Source of the DNA: Zelonia costaricensis
Taxonomy: Eukaryota > Euglenozoa > Kinetoplastea > Trypanosomatida > Trypanosomatidae
Assembly: GCA_030849075.1 (NCBI GenBank)
Contig: JASAOO010003426.1
Span: forward strand, 1 to 59,766
Length of the DNA stretch: 59,766 nt
Direction: 5' to 3'
Shown: positions 29,649 to 40,111 of the stretch, in pieces
Layout of the letters: every line of letters begins with the position of its first letter
Position numbering within the stretch: position 1 is the stretch's first letter
The notes under the pieces: model-generated
What the model was told of the DNA's origin: nothing
Database searches by the model: none
What the model saw: the letters and a program-made list of their open reading frames with translations, nothing else
Position numbers and translations under genes: made by a program

Positions 29649-31060
29649 GGGGGGACGAGCACCACCTCCCCTCTCCTCCCTCGCATGTAGACACTACCGG
29701 AGAGACATGAGCGCGGGAGTGCCACGAGCGGATGACGGCAGGAGCACTCCGACACACTCACACGCACACACGCACGCACCATGGCGTACTGCGGAGGTCT
29801 TTGCCTGCTGTCGTGGGCATTTCGCGGGCTTCCCACAATTTTCCCCTCGTAGATGCCTTCAACCGTGATTTCGTTGCCACCCCACCTGCCCCACCCCCAC
29901 CCTTTTCCGCCTCCGCCGCACTAACACAGCGCCGCGTGCACGCTGCGTCGACGCGCCTGCGCGTAAGTGTGCGGTGGTGTGCAAGAGGGAGCAAAGGACA
30001 AGAATGGAAAGAGGAATAGAGAGAGTGTGTGTTTGCTTGCGTGTGAGGGAGGGAGGGAGCGAGGGCAGGCGCACGCGCGGACGTCTTGCCTCTCCGTGCG
30101 CATTCCCCGATGTGTGGCGCTGTGTAGCCGTCCTGCCGCCTCCACATCCTCGTCGCGTCTCCAGTGGTGTCTTCTTATCTTCGTTTTTTTTTTTACTTCT
30201 GATGCTCCATTCGTGACCCCCTACACCGCCACCACGTCTCCCCCCGTTCCCCCTCCCCCTCCCTCCCTCCCCTCAGTGATGCTGTTCGTGATCCTCTGCC
30301 ATCACCTGTACGTGTACGTGTGCGGGTTTGTGTGTGTGTGTACGGGTGTGTGTGGGTGACGGGCTGCTCGCTGCGTCGCCCCCCCCCCCTCCCTCCCCTC
30401 CCCCTTCCCCTTCCCTCTGACTCGTCTCTCCTGTCGCTTACGTGCCTCCTGCGTTCATTGTGTTTCTGTGTGCGCGCGTGCACACGAAGGTCATAGCGTG
30501 AACCTGCGTCATTGCTGCCGAGACGAAGAAGAAAAGGTGAAGTTCACAAAGGCGGAACAAGTGCTGCCGGCGTGACTGCGTGCAATTTGTGTGTGTTTGT
30601 GTGTGCGAGCTGCTGCTGTCGAGTCCGCGTCGCAGCACGCACCGGTGGTCGTGCTCAATCTCATCACACTTCAATGCGGTGCGCAGGGGATCACGCTTGT
30701 GAGCCGGCACCTGGCGCTCGTCAGCTCGCACTCTTGCCCCTTTTACGCGCAGCGGAATTAGTGGCTGTGTACTGCTGTGTGTGTGTGTGTCGTGCGCTCT
30801 CTCGCTCACCTCAACGTGTTCTGCATCCTTCTCCGATTTCACTCGTCTCGTGCGCCTCCATCCATGGCGTCAGCATTCACAAACACAATCACCCACCCAC
30901 CCACACACAAACACACACATCAACACGAGGAGCCGTGCGTCTTAACCCGTGTTAGCAACTTAGTCCATTATTCATCTTGTGAGTCGAACTCGCTAATCCA
31001 GCTTCTTCACGAGCTCCCCCTCCCCCGCCCTCTCCCATTTCGGTTTGGGGTGACGCAGCC
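29649..31060 (+). other. 1.4-kb intergenic spacer
   Basis: Low-complexity untranslated DNA. It has a CA-rich patch just after the SCYL1 stop (about 29753-29780), poly-T near 30184-30193, TG-rich tracts around 30325-30355 and 30775-30790, a C-run near 30380, and a CA-rich stretch around 30883-30920. A pyrimidine tract at the right edge leads to the next gene. No gene is supported. Confidence 0.65.
31012..31058 (+). promoter_or_regulatory. Candidate trans-splice acceptor for the HEATR6-like gene
   Basis: A strong pyrimidine tract (about 31012-31042) with its first AG at 31057-31058, only two bases before the ATG at 31061. If used, the native 5' UTR beyond the spliced leader would be two bases. 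Confidence 0.5.
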
Positions 31061-34000
31061 ATGAGCACCCCCAACGCAGCCTCCCGTCACCGAGGCGGAC
31101 GCGGTGGTCGGTCTGGCAGCCACTCCGGCGGCCACTCCGCCTCGAACGGCGCCCCGGCAGCGACCTCGGCAGCCACCGCGTCGGCGAAGTCCGCAAGCGA
31201 CGTGTGCATTTCGCAGCACCCCGTGCAGAACCTGCCCCTCCTGCACGAGCTCCTGCGTCCTGCCGCAGCGAGCCGCATCGCCGCCGCGGCACGTGCGGTG
31301 CACATGGAAGGGGTGGAGAGTTCACCGCCTCAGCCGCCGTCGCTTTCCGCAGCTGCATTCACTCCTCACGGTGGCGCTGCCTCCTCCGCCTCACCGCCAC
31401 CGCCGGCGTACGGTGATGCCACACCGCAGAGCCGCGCCGCCTCCAGCCATCGCACGCCGCCCAGCGCGAACAGCGCCGTTGCGTCCGCTGTCACGCACAC
31501 GCACCTCGACGTCAACGCCCTCGCGTTCCCGGCGGCGACGTCTTCGGCCGGCGCCGTCGCCATCGCGGTGCCGCCGCTGCCGCTCGTGGTGGAATGTGCG
31601 GCGCAGCTGAGTGGCATGCTGGTGCAGTGGCGTGCAGGCAGCGACGGGGCGAGGCGCCGCCCACCCACGGCACCCGCCCCACCGCCTTCCGGGAATCCGT
31701 CCGCGGCGCCACCAGGCACCACCACCACCACCGCCCCCACCGCTGCCGCAATCGTGCGAGGTGCGGCGAAGGCGAGCGCAACGGCGGCGGCGGCGGCGGC
31801 GACCGCAGAGTCGCAGCCCGCACACCCCTCACCCCAGCGACTGCTGCAACTCATGGAGTTGGTGCTCTGGTACTGCCTCGCCACGGCAGAGGACGCGCGG
31901 CTCGTCACTGGTGGCCGGTCGCGCGGCGCGAGCGGGCTGGCGACGCCCGCGCCGCTTGGCGCGAACCCGAGAGCCGGCGGTGGGGGTGCTATGGTGGGTG
32001 CTGGGGGTGGCGGCGGCGCGGCTGGCGGGCTGGCGCTGATGGGCGGGAGCAGCACCCCCTTCGGGCTTCGCGGGGGCCGCTCGGGCAGCGTGTCGGTCGG
32101 TGCAACGCCGTTCGGGGGCCTGCGTGGTGGCGGCTCTGTGGGGGCCCGCAGCGGGAGCTGCAGCGCCGACCCGATGGGGGCCCAGGACTGGCTGGGCAGC
32201 CGCATGTCCGCGGCCTCGTCGACGACCACGGCGCCGGCGTTCACCATTTCGGACGATCAGCTGGCGGAGCACCTGTTCCGCCCCGTTGTCGATGCCGTCG
32301 TCATCCTGCAGCGTCAGGCCAATGCGGGACAGCGTGCGACGCCGTCAGCGGCCGCCACGAAGGGCGAAAAGGAGGCGGAGCGTGACGCGTCGGCGGCGAC
32401 GGCGCTGGAGCTGCAGACGACGGCACTGTGGACCCTGGCGGCGGCGCTGGTGCGCTTCGCCGAGGCGCCGTTCAACGCGACCGTCTTCCTTCCTGTGCTT
32501 TTCCCACAGGTGGATGTGCGCGGGGCGAGTGGTGCGACGGCGCGGCACCCGCTCCTGCAGCCCCTCCTCCACGGCGGGCGGCTGCACACGTCCCTGCGCT
32601 GCGGTGCCGCGGCGGCACTGACGGCGCTGCTGCACAAGCTGCGCCCGACGCTGCAGTACGCCGAGGAGCCGCAGCCTGGTCGGCAGGCCGCCTTCCTTTC
32701 GCTGGCGTCGCAGTGCGGCACGATCCTGGCTGCCCTGCACGAGGGACTGAGCTGGGGCCTCACACAGGCGCTGCCGGCGGATGCGAGGGAGTCAGCAGCA
32801 GCATCAGCAGCAGCAGCGGCCACTGCCGCAAGTGCCGCCCCGGGTGCAGTGGCCAACACGGCTGCACTCCCGTCCTCTGCGATCGCCGTGCCGGTTCTGA
32901 ACACGCTGGCCGCCGTGGCGCTCGTGACACCCTACCACCGCTGCCCCCGCTCCCGCGGAGTCATCCTGCAGACGCTGGAGCAGCCCGTGCTGCACTTTTT
33001 CCTCGCCCACGACGAGGTCTCTGCCTACGTGCCGGCAACGGTGCTCGCGGCGAACCTGCTGAAGAACGAGTCGATGCGCGGCGCGGCGGCGCAGCTGCTC
33101 GTGACGGCAGAGTCGGCGGCGCCGCCGTCACCCGCCTCTGCGGCCGGCGATGCGCCCGGCGGGTTTCTGCCTGCTCTGCTGCGCCACGCCGACACGCGCG
33201 TCGAGGTGTGGCGGTGCATGGTGCCCCTCTCCCGGCTGTACCCCCGCCTCGTGCACACGGAGTTCGACGTGCTCATGGCGGCGTCAGCCAAGGTCGTGGC
33301 GGCGCTGGCGGGGTGGGAGGCTGCGGAGGAGGCAGCGGACGCGGCGGAGTGGGCGGCGGGGAGGGTCAGCGGTGGCGGCGGTGGCGGCGGCGGCATCGGC
33401 ACCCCGCGCGGCCAGCGCACCCCCGCCGCGTCCGCGGCCACGACGCCGTCACACCCCACACGCGGGGACGGCGAAGGGCGGACGAGCGCGACGCAGGCGG
33501 ATGGCCGTGCCACGTCGGCGACGCGCAGTCGGGTGCCGACCGCGACGCTGGAGGCCTTCACGGAGTGTCTTCGCTCGTGGCTGCACTTTATGGGGTACGT
33601 CTGGAAGGCCTTCGACGACAACGCCAGCGACCCGGCGCAGCGGCCCGAGGCACAGGGCGATCGCGCGACGCTCGCGCAGAAGCGCCGCATCCACGAGGAC
33701 CTCCTGCGACCGGCCATGCGTCTGCGCCGCTGCGGAGAGGATGTGCGGACCATGACCCTGCGCTGCATCGCGCAGATCGGCAACGACTACGTGTCCACGA
33801 TCACCGATCGCAGCCGCTGCGAGGAGTTCGTCACGTACGTGCAGGCCAGCGCGGCCGACGCGCAGCCGCGGGTGCGTGGCGAGGCTCTGACAACGCTCGG
33901 GGTGTGGCTGTGGCAGTACACGGCAATGGACACGTTTGCCGGGGCCGCGATCGACAGCGCCGTGCACGCGCTGACGGTGGACCCCAACCCCGTCGTGCGC

Positions 34001-34792
34001 ACCAAGGCCGCCTTTGCGCTCTCCAACGTCACGGGCCGCCTCCCGGAGGGGACGTGCGCCGTGGTGCGCGACGCGCCAGACTACATCGCGACGCTCTGTG
34101 CGACGGCGATGCACGCGGCGGTGATCGACACGGAGAACGGCGTGCAGGGCCACGGCATCCGCATGATGAGTCACCTGCTCCAGGTGCTCACTTTCGAGGA
34201 GCTTATCAGCGAGGTGGAGGAGTTCGAGGAGGGCGTTGCGGAGGGCTTCCTGCGCGTGCTGCTGGAGTGCCTGCGCGCCACCACCCGCGGCGGCCCGAAC
34301 CGGGGCAACGACGCCGAGGGCGACGGGGCGGGACGGATGGCCGGACTGCGGCACGCGGTGCCGCGCGAGGCGAAGCACCGGTGGAACGCCGCGTACGCGC
34401 TGGGCATGGGCCTCGCCCGGGAGGAGGTGTTCGAGGCGGAGCCCAAGTACGCCGTGGAGGCGGTCGAGGCCCTCTGCACCGCCGTGGTGCGCGACCACAT
34501 CTTCAAGGTGCGCACGCAGGCGGCTGGCGCGCTGGGCCGCATTCCCGGCCACTGCCTGAGCGGCACGTACAGCGCGGCGGATCTAACTCCGACGGTCGTC
34601 AGCTCGCTCTGCAAGGCGCTGGAGACGGCGACGTCGACGGAGAACTTCCGGCAGTTCAAGGAGCAGGGCTCGCTGCACGAGGCCCTGCGCAGCGCCCTGG
34701 CCGTCATGGTCACATCGGCGACCCCAAGCAACGAGCTGGAGAAGGTCTTCACGAGCCACCGGAAGCTGCTTGAGAAGGAGGCGCTGCTGTGA
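31061..34792 (+). CDS. HEATR6-like HEAT/ARM-repeat protein
   Basis: A 1,243-residue protein. The N-terminus is basic and Gly-rich (RHRGGRGGRSG). Low-complexity Ala/Pro/Gly regions interrupt helical repeats across most of the chain. The C-terminal part matches HEATR6 in order and wording: KHRWNAAYALGMGL, then about 40 residues later FKVRTQAAGALGRIPG, then NFRQFKEQGSLHEALRSALA. In animal HEATR6 the same three segments occur as KVRWNACYAMGN, a KVR-containing repeat, and a phrase ending in an LR-containing helix. A DUF4042-like section (TALWTLAAALVRFAE, VRGEALTTLGVWLW) precedes them. The molecular role of HEATR6 is poorly known, so only a scaffold function can be suggested. The assignment is by eye; other large HEAT proteins are possible but the C-terminal match is specific. 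Confidence 0.7.
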   Translation: MSTPNAASRHRGGRGGRSGSHSGGHSASNGAPAATSAATASAKSASDVCISQHPVQNLPLLHELLRPAAASRIAAAARAVHMEGVESSPPQPPSLSAAAFTPHGGAASSASPPPPAYGDATPQSRAASSHRTPPSANSAVASAVTHTHLDVNALAFPAATSSAGAVAIAVPPLPLVVECAAQLSGMLVQWRAGSDGARRRPPTAPAPPPSGNPSAAPPGTTTTTAPTAAAIVRGAAKASATAAAAAATAESQPAHPSPQRLLQLMELVLWYCLATAEDARLVTGGRSRGASGLATPAPLGANPRAGGGGAMVGAGGGGGAAGGLALMGGSSTPFGLRGGRSGSVSVGATPFGGLRGGGSVGARSGSCSADPMGAQDWLGSRMSAASSTTTAPAFTISDDQLAEHLFRPVVDAVVILQRQANAGQRATPSAAATKGEKEAERDASAATALELQTTALWTLAAALVRFAEAPFNATVFLPVLFPQVDVRGASGATARHPLLQPLLHGGRLHTSLRCGAAAALTALLHKLRPTLQYAEEPQPGRQAAFLSLASQCGTILAALHEGLSWGLTQALPADARESAAASAAAAATAASAAPGAVANTAALPSSAIAVPVLNTLAAVALVTPYHRCPRSRGVILQTLEQPVLHFFLAHDEVSAYVPATVLAANLLKNESMRGAAAQLLVTAESAAPPSPASAAGDAPGGFLPALLRHADTRVEVWRCMVPLSRLYPRLVHTEFDVLMAASAKVVAALAGWEAAEEAADAAEWAAGRVSGGGGGGGGIGTPRGQRTPAASAATTPSHPTRGDGEGRTSATQADGRATSATRSRVPTATLEAFTECLRSWLHFMGYVWKAFDDNASDPAQRPEAQGDRATLAQKRRIHEDLLRPAMRLRRCGEDVRTMTLRCIAQIGNDYVSTITDRSRCEEFVTYVQASAADAQPRVRGEALTTLGVWLWQYTAMDTFAGAAIDSAVHALTVDPNPVVRTKAAFALSNVTGRLPEGTCAVVRDAPDYIATLCATAMHAAVIDTENGVQGHGIRMMSHLLQVLTFEELISEVEEFEEGVAEGFLRVLLECLRATTRGGPNRGNDAEGDGAGRMAGLRHAVPREAKHRWNAAYALGMGLAREEVFEAEPKYAVEAVEALCTAVVRDHIFKVRTQAAGALGRIPGHCLSGTYSAADLTPTVVSSLCKALETATSTENFRQFKEQGSLHEALRSALAVMVTSATPSNELEKVFTSHRKLLEKEALL

Positions 34793-35993
34793 CAGTGTTG
34801 GGACGCGTGATGGAGAAGGGCCGTAGGTGCGCGCGTGTGTGCGTGTGCGCTTGTCTGTAGGTCAGTGCGTTTGTGTGTGCCTCTCTGTGTTGCCCCCCCC
34901 CCTGTCATGTATCTCTTCTCTCTCTGCGTGTGTGCATGTGCGTGTCAGTGTCGGGTGTGGTATTCGTTTGATTTCTCGCTTCTCACGGCCCCCCCTTCTC
35001 CGCCCATCTCGACGCCACCCGTGCCCTGGTGCACAGCGTGGTGACGAGAGATAGGGGGGGGGGGCGGCGGCGGCTCCTTCAACTCTCTTCAGGCCTCCTT
35101 CCCCATCGCAGGTTCTCGCTCCCACTGTTTCCGCGTGCGTGCGTGTGCGCGTGTGGGATGCGGTGGAGGGGGGGCGGCGATGCGATTCGCCGCCTTCCCC
35201 TCAACGGAGTCGACCTTGTTGAGGGGGGGGGGGACGGGGGTGGGAAGGGCAGGTGCGTCGTGCAGCGTTCAACGCCTCGAAAACCGCGTGCGGGGAAGGG
35301 CACAGAGACACACACACACACATACACATACACACAAGCAGTAGCTTTCAGCACAGCTACGCCGTGGTGGTAGAGGTCGTGGTGCCGAGTCGCCGCGGCG
35401 GTGCGCAAGTCAAACCTTCGCCCGAGAACACAGTAGCTGTAGGGTGTGCCCCCCCACCCCCTACAACCGAGCTCGCGCTTCCTCCTCCTGCGCAGGATGG
35501 ATGCCTCCATCTGTCATGGCCGAGGTCCAGCCATCGCCGGTAACGCACTCGTACCCACATCCTCGCTGCACTTCTGTTGTACCTCCCCTCCCCCCCTTCA
35601 GTTGTGTGCCCTGCCTCACCCTCAGCAGCTGCAGCCGGCCCCCCCCCCTACCTCTCCCCCTTCACTGCCACATAGCTCTGCCGCTTCCACGCGCCTTGCT
35701 AGAGCGGCGCGCGCTTTCAAACAGTCCAACATCCACACACACACACACACACACACATACATACATACGCTTATACTCACAGCACTCGCTTGAAGGCGGA
35801 CTGCCACTGCAGAGTCGACGCGTACACTGCACACGCCAACACCCCTCAATCCTTTTCGTTGAATCTCGATCTTCGTTGCCGGCTTCGTTGCCGGCTTCGT
35901 TGCCGCCCCCGCCCCGCCCCCGCCTTCCTGCTTCCTTTTCCCCTGTCTCCCCCCTCGTCCACTTTTCTCTCGTCCCACTTCACTGCGGCCGCC
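34793..35993 (+). other. 1.2-kb spacer with TG, G-runs and a 12-base tandem repeat
   Basis: A TG-rich patch follows the stop (about 34830-34885). Two G-runs (about 35055-35066 and 35221-35232) sit in the probable 3' UTR. CA-rich tracts occur at 35310-35335 and 35733-35765. Pyrimidine tracts (35575-35680, 35925-35980) precede the ABCG-like gene, and a 12-base unit is repeated three times at 35871-35906. No gene is supported. Confidence 0.65.
35871..35906 (+). repeat. Three tandem copies of a 12-base unit (CTTCGTTGCCGG)
   Basis: Two exact copies and a third differing in the last base, followed by a CCCCG-rich stretch. It lies in the 5' flank of the ABCG-like gene, 88 bases before its ATG. Confidence 0.85.
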
Positions 35994-38903
35994 ATGAGCG
36001 CCTCCACACCGCCGCCATCCGCCCTGCCGCTCGTGCAGAGCGACAGCCAAACAACTGCCGACGCCGCCTCCACCGCTCCCGCCACCGCCGCCCCCACGGC
36101 GACGACACATCGACACCGACATCAGCACCACAGCCACGCAACCGGCTCAGCGCGCCATGGCGCGGAGGCGGACAGCGGCGCACCAAGCCCATCGACGAGG
36201 GCCAACTCCAGCAGCAAGAGCCCCACCTCCGCACGCCACCGCAGCCGCCGCAGTCGCCGCACCGCCAACCCCGGCGCAATGGGTGGTGAGGCCTCGGGTG
36301 ATGGGGCGGCGGCAGCGCTGTCCATGGCGGGCATCCTGCTCTGCTGCGACGGCGTCAGCGTGCAGCGTCACGGCCGCGACGTCATCGACGACGTCTCCTG
36401 CCTCGTCCGCGGCGGCCGGGTCACGGCGGTGGTGAACTGCTGCGGCACCCACAGCGCCCTCGCCCTGCTCGCCGTGATGGCGGGCCGGGTGGAGAGCGCG
36501 GCGGGCAACACGCTGCTGAACGGCATGCCCGTCTCTGCCTCGGCGTACCAGAGCCAGATGAGCTTTCTGGAAGACGGGGGCGAGGTCGAGGACGCGGCCG
36601 GCGGCGAAGACGACGACGAGGACGGCGCCTGCGGCAAGTCGCAGCGTCGCCGTGGAGCGGCCAGCGTCGCCTCGAGTGGGCTGCTAGCTGAGCTCACGGT
36701 TCGCGAGAACTTGCAGTACGCCAGTGCGTTGCGGGTGGCGAACTCGGCGCAGGCCTACTCGGTGGACGAGGTGCTGCAGCAGCTGCTGCTGGAGCCGCAC
36801 GAGTCGACCAAGATCAAGGACTGCTCCCTGTACGTCCGCCGCCGCGTGGCGCTGGGCAAGGAGCTGCTGCTGAACCCGTCCGTGCTCCTGCTGGATGAGC
36901 CGCTGGAGGGGTTGGCGACGCACGAGTCGCAGCAGTACCTCACGATCTTGGCGAAGCTGGCTGCGCCGTCGGCTGCCGACGCGGAGGCCCGCCGCGTGAT
37001 GCGTGAGGCGATGTCAGCCGCCACGGCGCCAGCCGCAGCGGCCACCGCGAGTGCTTCGGCGGCCGTGGACGTGTCACTCTACACGCCGCGGCACAGCCGC
37101 CTCAGCTGCCGGAGTCCGGCCACAGCGAGCCCGTCGGCTACCGCGTCGGCAACCATGCTGACGGACCCCACCCTCACGACCGAGGCCCAGCGCGTCGTGG
37201 TGCTGTCGATGGTGCAGCCGCGCTGGACGCTGCTGCAGTACGTGCACGACGTCGTCCTGCTGGAGCGCAGTCGCTGCGTGTTTGCCGGATCGGTGCAGGA
37301 CATGCTGCAGGTGCGGCTGCCGAAGCGCGTGCTGCGCGCCAGCATGGCAGCTGGCGAGGAGGCAACTGGGCTGTCAGAGGAGTCCTCGGCAGCCGCCGCC
37401 GCCGCCGCCGCGGGCATCGTGGAAGGCGATGACGAGTCTGTCGCCCCGCCCGCACCGCCAGCCGCCCCGACGGACTCGTACGACGCCGTCGCGGCGGCCA
37501 TTCAGCAGCAGCGGCTGGGCGAGCAGATCGTGCACGGCCTGTACCGCCTCGCCTCCACCAGCGTCCCCACCACCGCCGCGGCCAACACCGGCGCGACAAG
37601 CGCGGCCACGGCACTGGACGCATCGGCGCCGGATGCCGCCACAGCGGCAGGCGACGTGGTCGGTGAGGAGCCGGGGCCCGAGTACGGCTCCATCATCCAC
37701 ATCGAGGACCTCTGCGAGGAGCGGGGTAGCGGCGCTCCCACCGCGGCGGCACCGGTCGTGCATGCGGACGGCCCTGTGACCACCCCGCTGAGCCAGCTGT
37801 ACGCGCACCGCCGGGCCGGCATGCGGGCCACCGTGCGGGCGTTCATGGAGGCCTTCGCGATGGGTCAGATGGCGGTGCTCGAGGCGTCGTACCAGCCGCC
37901 CTCGAGTCTCGTGCAGCTGCTGCAGCTCTTCCGCTTCGACTTCCTCGAGATGCGGCACAACCCCGTGTGGAAGGTGCTGTCGCTGATTGGCGGACTTGCG
38001 CTGGCGGCCGTGCTCGCCGCACTGTACGGTCGCCAGGAGGGCCAGGGCGGCATGCAGAACCGCGTCGGCGTCATCTTCTTTCTCGTTGGCTGCGTCGTGC
38101 TGCAGGCCGTGCTCTCCCTCGACGCGCTGCGGCGCCAGTACGCGGCCTTCCACCGATACTCGGCGTGTGGGTACTATGGCGCGGGCACGTACTTGGTGTT
38201 CCGCGCGGTCACGGCGGCCCTGTGGCGCTTCGGCCTGGCCTCCTTCGTGGCCCTCGTGGTGTTCGTGCTGTCGAACTTTGGGGAGCCCTGGAACGAGTAC
38301 CGCGGCGTCTTCGAGTTGTCCGTCATCCTCGCCGTGACGTCGTTCTGCGCGCATTTTGGCGTGTGGTTCCTCTGCGCGTGGTGGCCGTCGGACCGCGTCG
38401 GCCGCTTCGTCGTCTTCACCTTCTACACGCTCAACATCATCCTTGCCGGGCTCGTGCTGAACCTGCGGACGCTGCCGGCCGCCGTGCAGGTCGTCTCCTT
38501 CGCCTCCGTCGCCCGCCTGGCCTTCGAGTCGTGCATCCTGACGCAGTTCAAGGGCAAGTCGTTCGGCTGCCACGAGGGCGACGCCAACGCGGGGTCGTCA
38601 AGCGGGGCGGAGCTGCGGGTGTGGCTCACGGCACGGCCGCCATCGCCGTCCTCCACCGCCCATCGTGGCAGATCTGCTGTTGCCACCGCTGCGTCGGCGG
38701 TGCTCGCCAAGGCGACGAAGGGGGTCTCGGCGACCTCGGCGTGCTACACGGGCAGCGAGTACGCGGAGTTTCTCGGCTTCGCCTCCTCGCGGCGGTGGAC
38801 GAACGTGCTCGTCCTCACGGGCATCTCCGGCCTGCTGCTGCTGGGCAGCTGGGTGCTGATGGCATTCTACCGACCCCGCCGGCGGATGAAGATGCCCTCG
38901 TGA
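35994..38903 (+). CDS. ABCG-family half-transporter with inactivated ATPase motifs
   Basis: A 969-residue protein starting at ATG 35994. Residues 1-100 are His/Ser/Thr-rich and disordered. Residues about 113-500 are an ABCG-type nucleotide-binding domain, but the Walker A position reads CCGTHSALALLAVMAGR (149-165). The phosphate-binding Lys is Ala155, and the signature motif reads SLYVRRRVALG (278-288) instead of LSGGE. The D-loop is LEGLAT and the switch His is Val (SMVQP). Walker B is intact (VLLLDEP, 297-303). Low-complexity insertions interrupt the domain. From about residue 640 comes a membrane part with about six spans, including a FRFDFLEMRHNPVW lead-in typical of ABC2/ABCG. ABCG half-transporters work as dimers; this one could be a non-catalytic partner or have a non-transport role. 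No frameshift or internal stop is seen, so it is not a decaying copy. Confidence 0.8.
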   Translation: MSASTPPPSALPLVQSDSQTTADAASTAPATAAPTATTHRHRHQHHSHATGSARHGAEADSGAPSPSTRANSSSKSPTSARHRSRRSRRTANPGAMGGEASGDGAAAALSMAGILLCCDGVSVQRHGRDVIDDVSCLVRGGRVTAVVNCCGTHSALALLAVMAGRVESAAGNTLLNGMPVSASAYQSQMSFLEDGGEVEDAAGGEDDDEDGACGKSQRRRGAASVASSGLLAELTVRENLQYASALRVANSAQAYSVDEVLQQLLLEPHESTKIKDCSLYVRRRVALGKELLLNPSVLLLDEPLEGLATHESQQYLTILAKLAAPSAADAEARRVMREAMSAATAPAAAATASASAAVDVSLYTPRHSRLSCRSPATASPSATASATMLTDPTLTTEAQRVVVLSMVQPRWTLLQYVHDVVLLERSRCVFAGSVQDMLQVRLPKRVLRASMAAGEEATGLSEESSAAAAAAAAGIVEGDDESVAPPAPPAAPTDSYDAVAAAIQQQRLGEQIVHGLYRLASTSVPTTAAANTGATSAATALDASAPDAATAAGDVVGEEPGPEYGSIIHIEDLCEERGSGAPTAAAPVVHADGPVTTPLSQLYAHRRAGMRATVRAFMEAFAMGQMAVLEASYQPPSSLVQLLQLFRFDFLEMRHNPVWKVLSLIGGLALAAVLAALYGRQEGQGGMQNRVGVIFFLVGCVVLQAVLSLDALRRQYAAFHRYSACGYYGAGTYLVFRAVTAALWRFGLASFVALVVFVLSNFGEPWNEYRGVFELSVILAVTSFCAHFGVWFLCAWWPSDRVGRFVVFTFYTLNIILAGLVLNLRTLPAAVQVVSFASVARLAFESCILTQFKGKSFGCHEGDANAGSSSGAELRVWLTARPPSPSSTAHRGRSAVATAASAVLAKATKGVSATSACYTGSEYAEFLGFASSRRWTNVLVLTGISGLLLLGSWVLMAFYRPRRRMKMPS

Positions 38904-40111
38904 CGGGCAGCGCGGCACGTCGACGAAACCAACCAAAACGAATCAGAAAGCCACATGTAGAGGGTTGTCGTGTGGTGTGCGCTGGCATGCCTCATGCACG
39001 CCGCTGCTCACATCGACACCACCACCACCACCAGTGCTCCCCACTCTCCCGCGCCCCCTTCACTTCAACTCGTTCCTCCGTTCATTTTTCTTCTCTTCCT
39101 CGTGCGTGGCTTCTTCTCCTGTTCTCCCTTTTCCTGTTCCGTGGTATCGCCCGTGTGCACGTGTGGTGCGCACTTGTGTGTGTGTGTGCGTGTCTGTCTA
39201 TGGGTCTGTCCTACTCCGCCGCCTCCCTCCTCCTTCAACGACTTCGTTGGTTTCGGGTTGCGTCCACCCACGTCGTCGCTCCCCACCCTCTTCCACCACG
39301 AGGTGCCGCCGCTGCTGCGCATTGTGCCGCCTCCGCCTCCCTTCCTCCCCCCTCGTCACTGCGCTCGCTCGTTCACCTGCTCGGCCTCGTCCCGGCCCCC
39401 CTCTTCTCAAGTCCGTGTGTGGCCCTCGACGTGGAGGAGGAAGAGGAACATTAGTCGCTTACAGACACAGATTATCATCACCATCATCATCGCCGTGTCG
39501 AAGCAGGGGAACACACCAACATACAAAGAACTACCGTGAACGGATGTGTGCCTCGGAGTCTCGTCGGCCACGTCGCGAGAGCCGCGTGCGGGTCTCTTGG
39601 ATGCTGACTGGGACGCCTTCTCTCTCTCGCTCTCTCTGTGTTTGTGCTGGCAGGCGTCCAGGCACGGCGGAGTGGCGCACGGGAGACTGGGGAAGCGAGC
39701 GGCAGTCTCGCTACCTTCTGCACGCCCTATCCGCATCGCATACCCCCCTCCTCCTCCGCAAACCCCGCTTTTCCCCCCCTCCCCCCCAACGGACGCCAGC
39801 CCTTGGCTCGATGTGGATTCTCGGTGCTGAGCTCTGACCTTCTCCGTGCTTCTTCTCTTCCCTCCCGTCCCTCCCTACACAACACTCTGGTGTTTCGCTC
39901 TCTTCCATCTCCACTGGTGCGCGTCTTTCCGCGCAACGGCGCCGCCAACAACGCGAGGAACGTGACGGAATCTGTGCGTGTGCGTGAGGCGTCAAGGATA
40001 CGCCGCTGATGTGTGGCGGTCATCTCTCGCGCCTCTTCCACCTTTCCTTCCTTGTGCACGGGAAGCGTCGTGCCCTTCTCACAACAAAAGCGAACGAAGC
40101 CGAGCTGCGTC
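38904..40111 (+). other. 1.2-kb intergenic spacer
   Basis: Untranslated, pyrimidine-rich DNA with (CCA)n-like repeats near 39018-39032, a TG tract at about 39176-39196, CAT-rich repeats near 39470-39490 and C-runs around 39775-39790. Pyrimidines around 40035-40050 followed by AG at about 40063 may serve as the acceptor for the next gene. Frames up to 290 codons here are not convincing. Confidence 0.6.

Noticed and set aside
32428..34773. A 781-codon plus-strand frame inside the HEATR6-like gene
   Set aside because: It is a shifted-frame shadow with Arg/Gly/Ala-rich sequence and no ATG at its start; the other frame carries the HEAT repeats.
37967..39454. A 495-codon plus-strand frame overlapping the ABCG-like gene's membrane part
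   Set aside because: It is a shadow frame; the ABCG frame gives clear membrane spans and ABC2 lead-in sequence.
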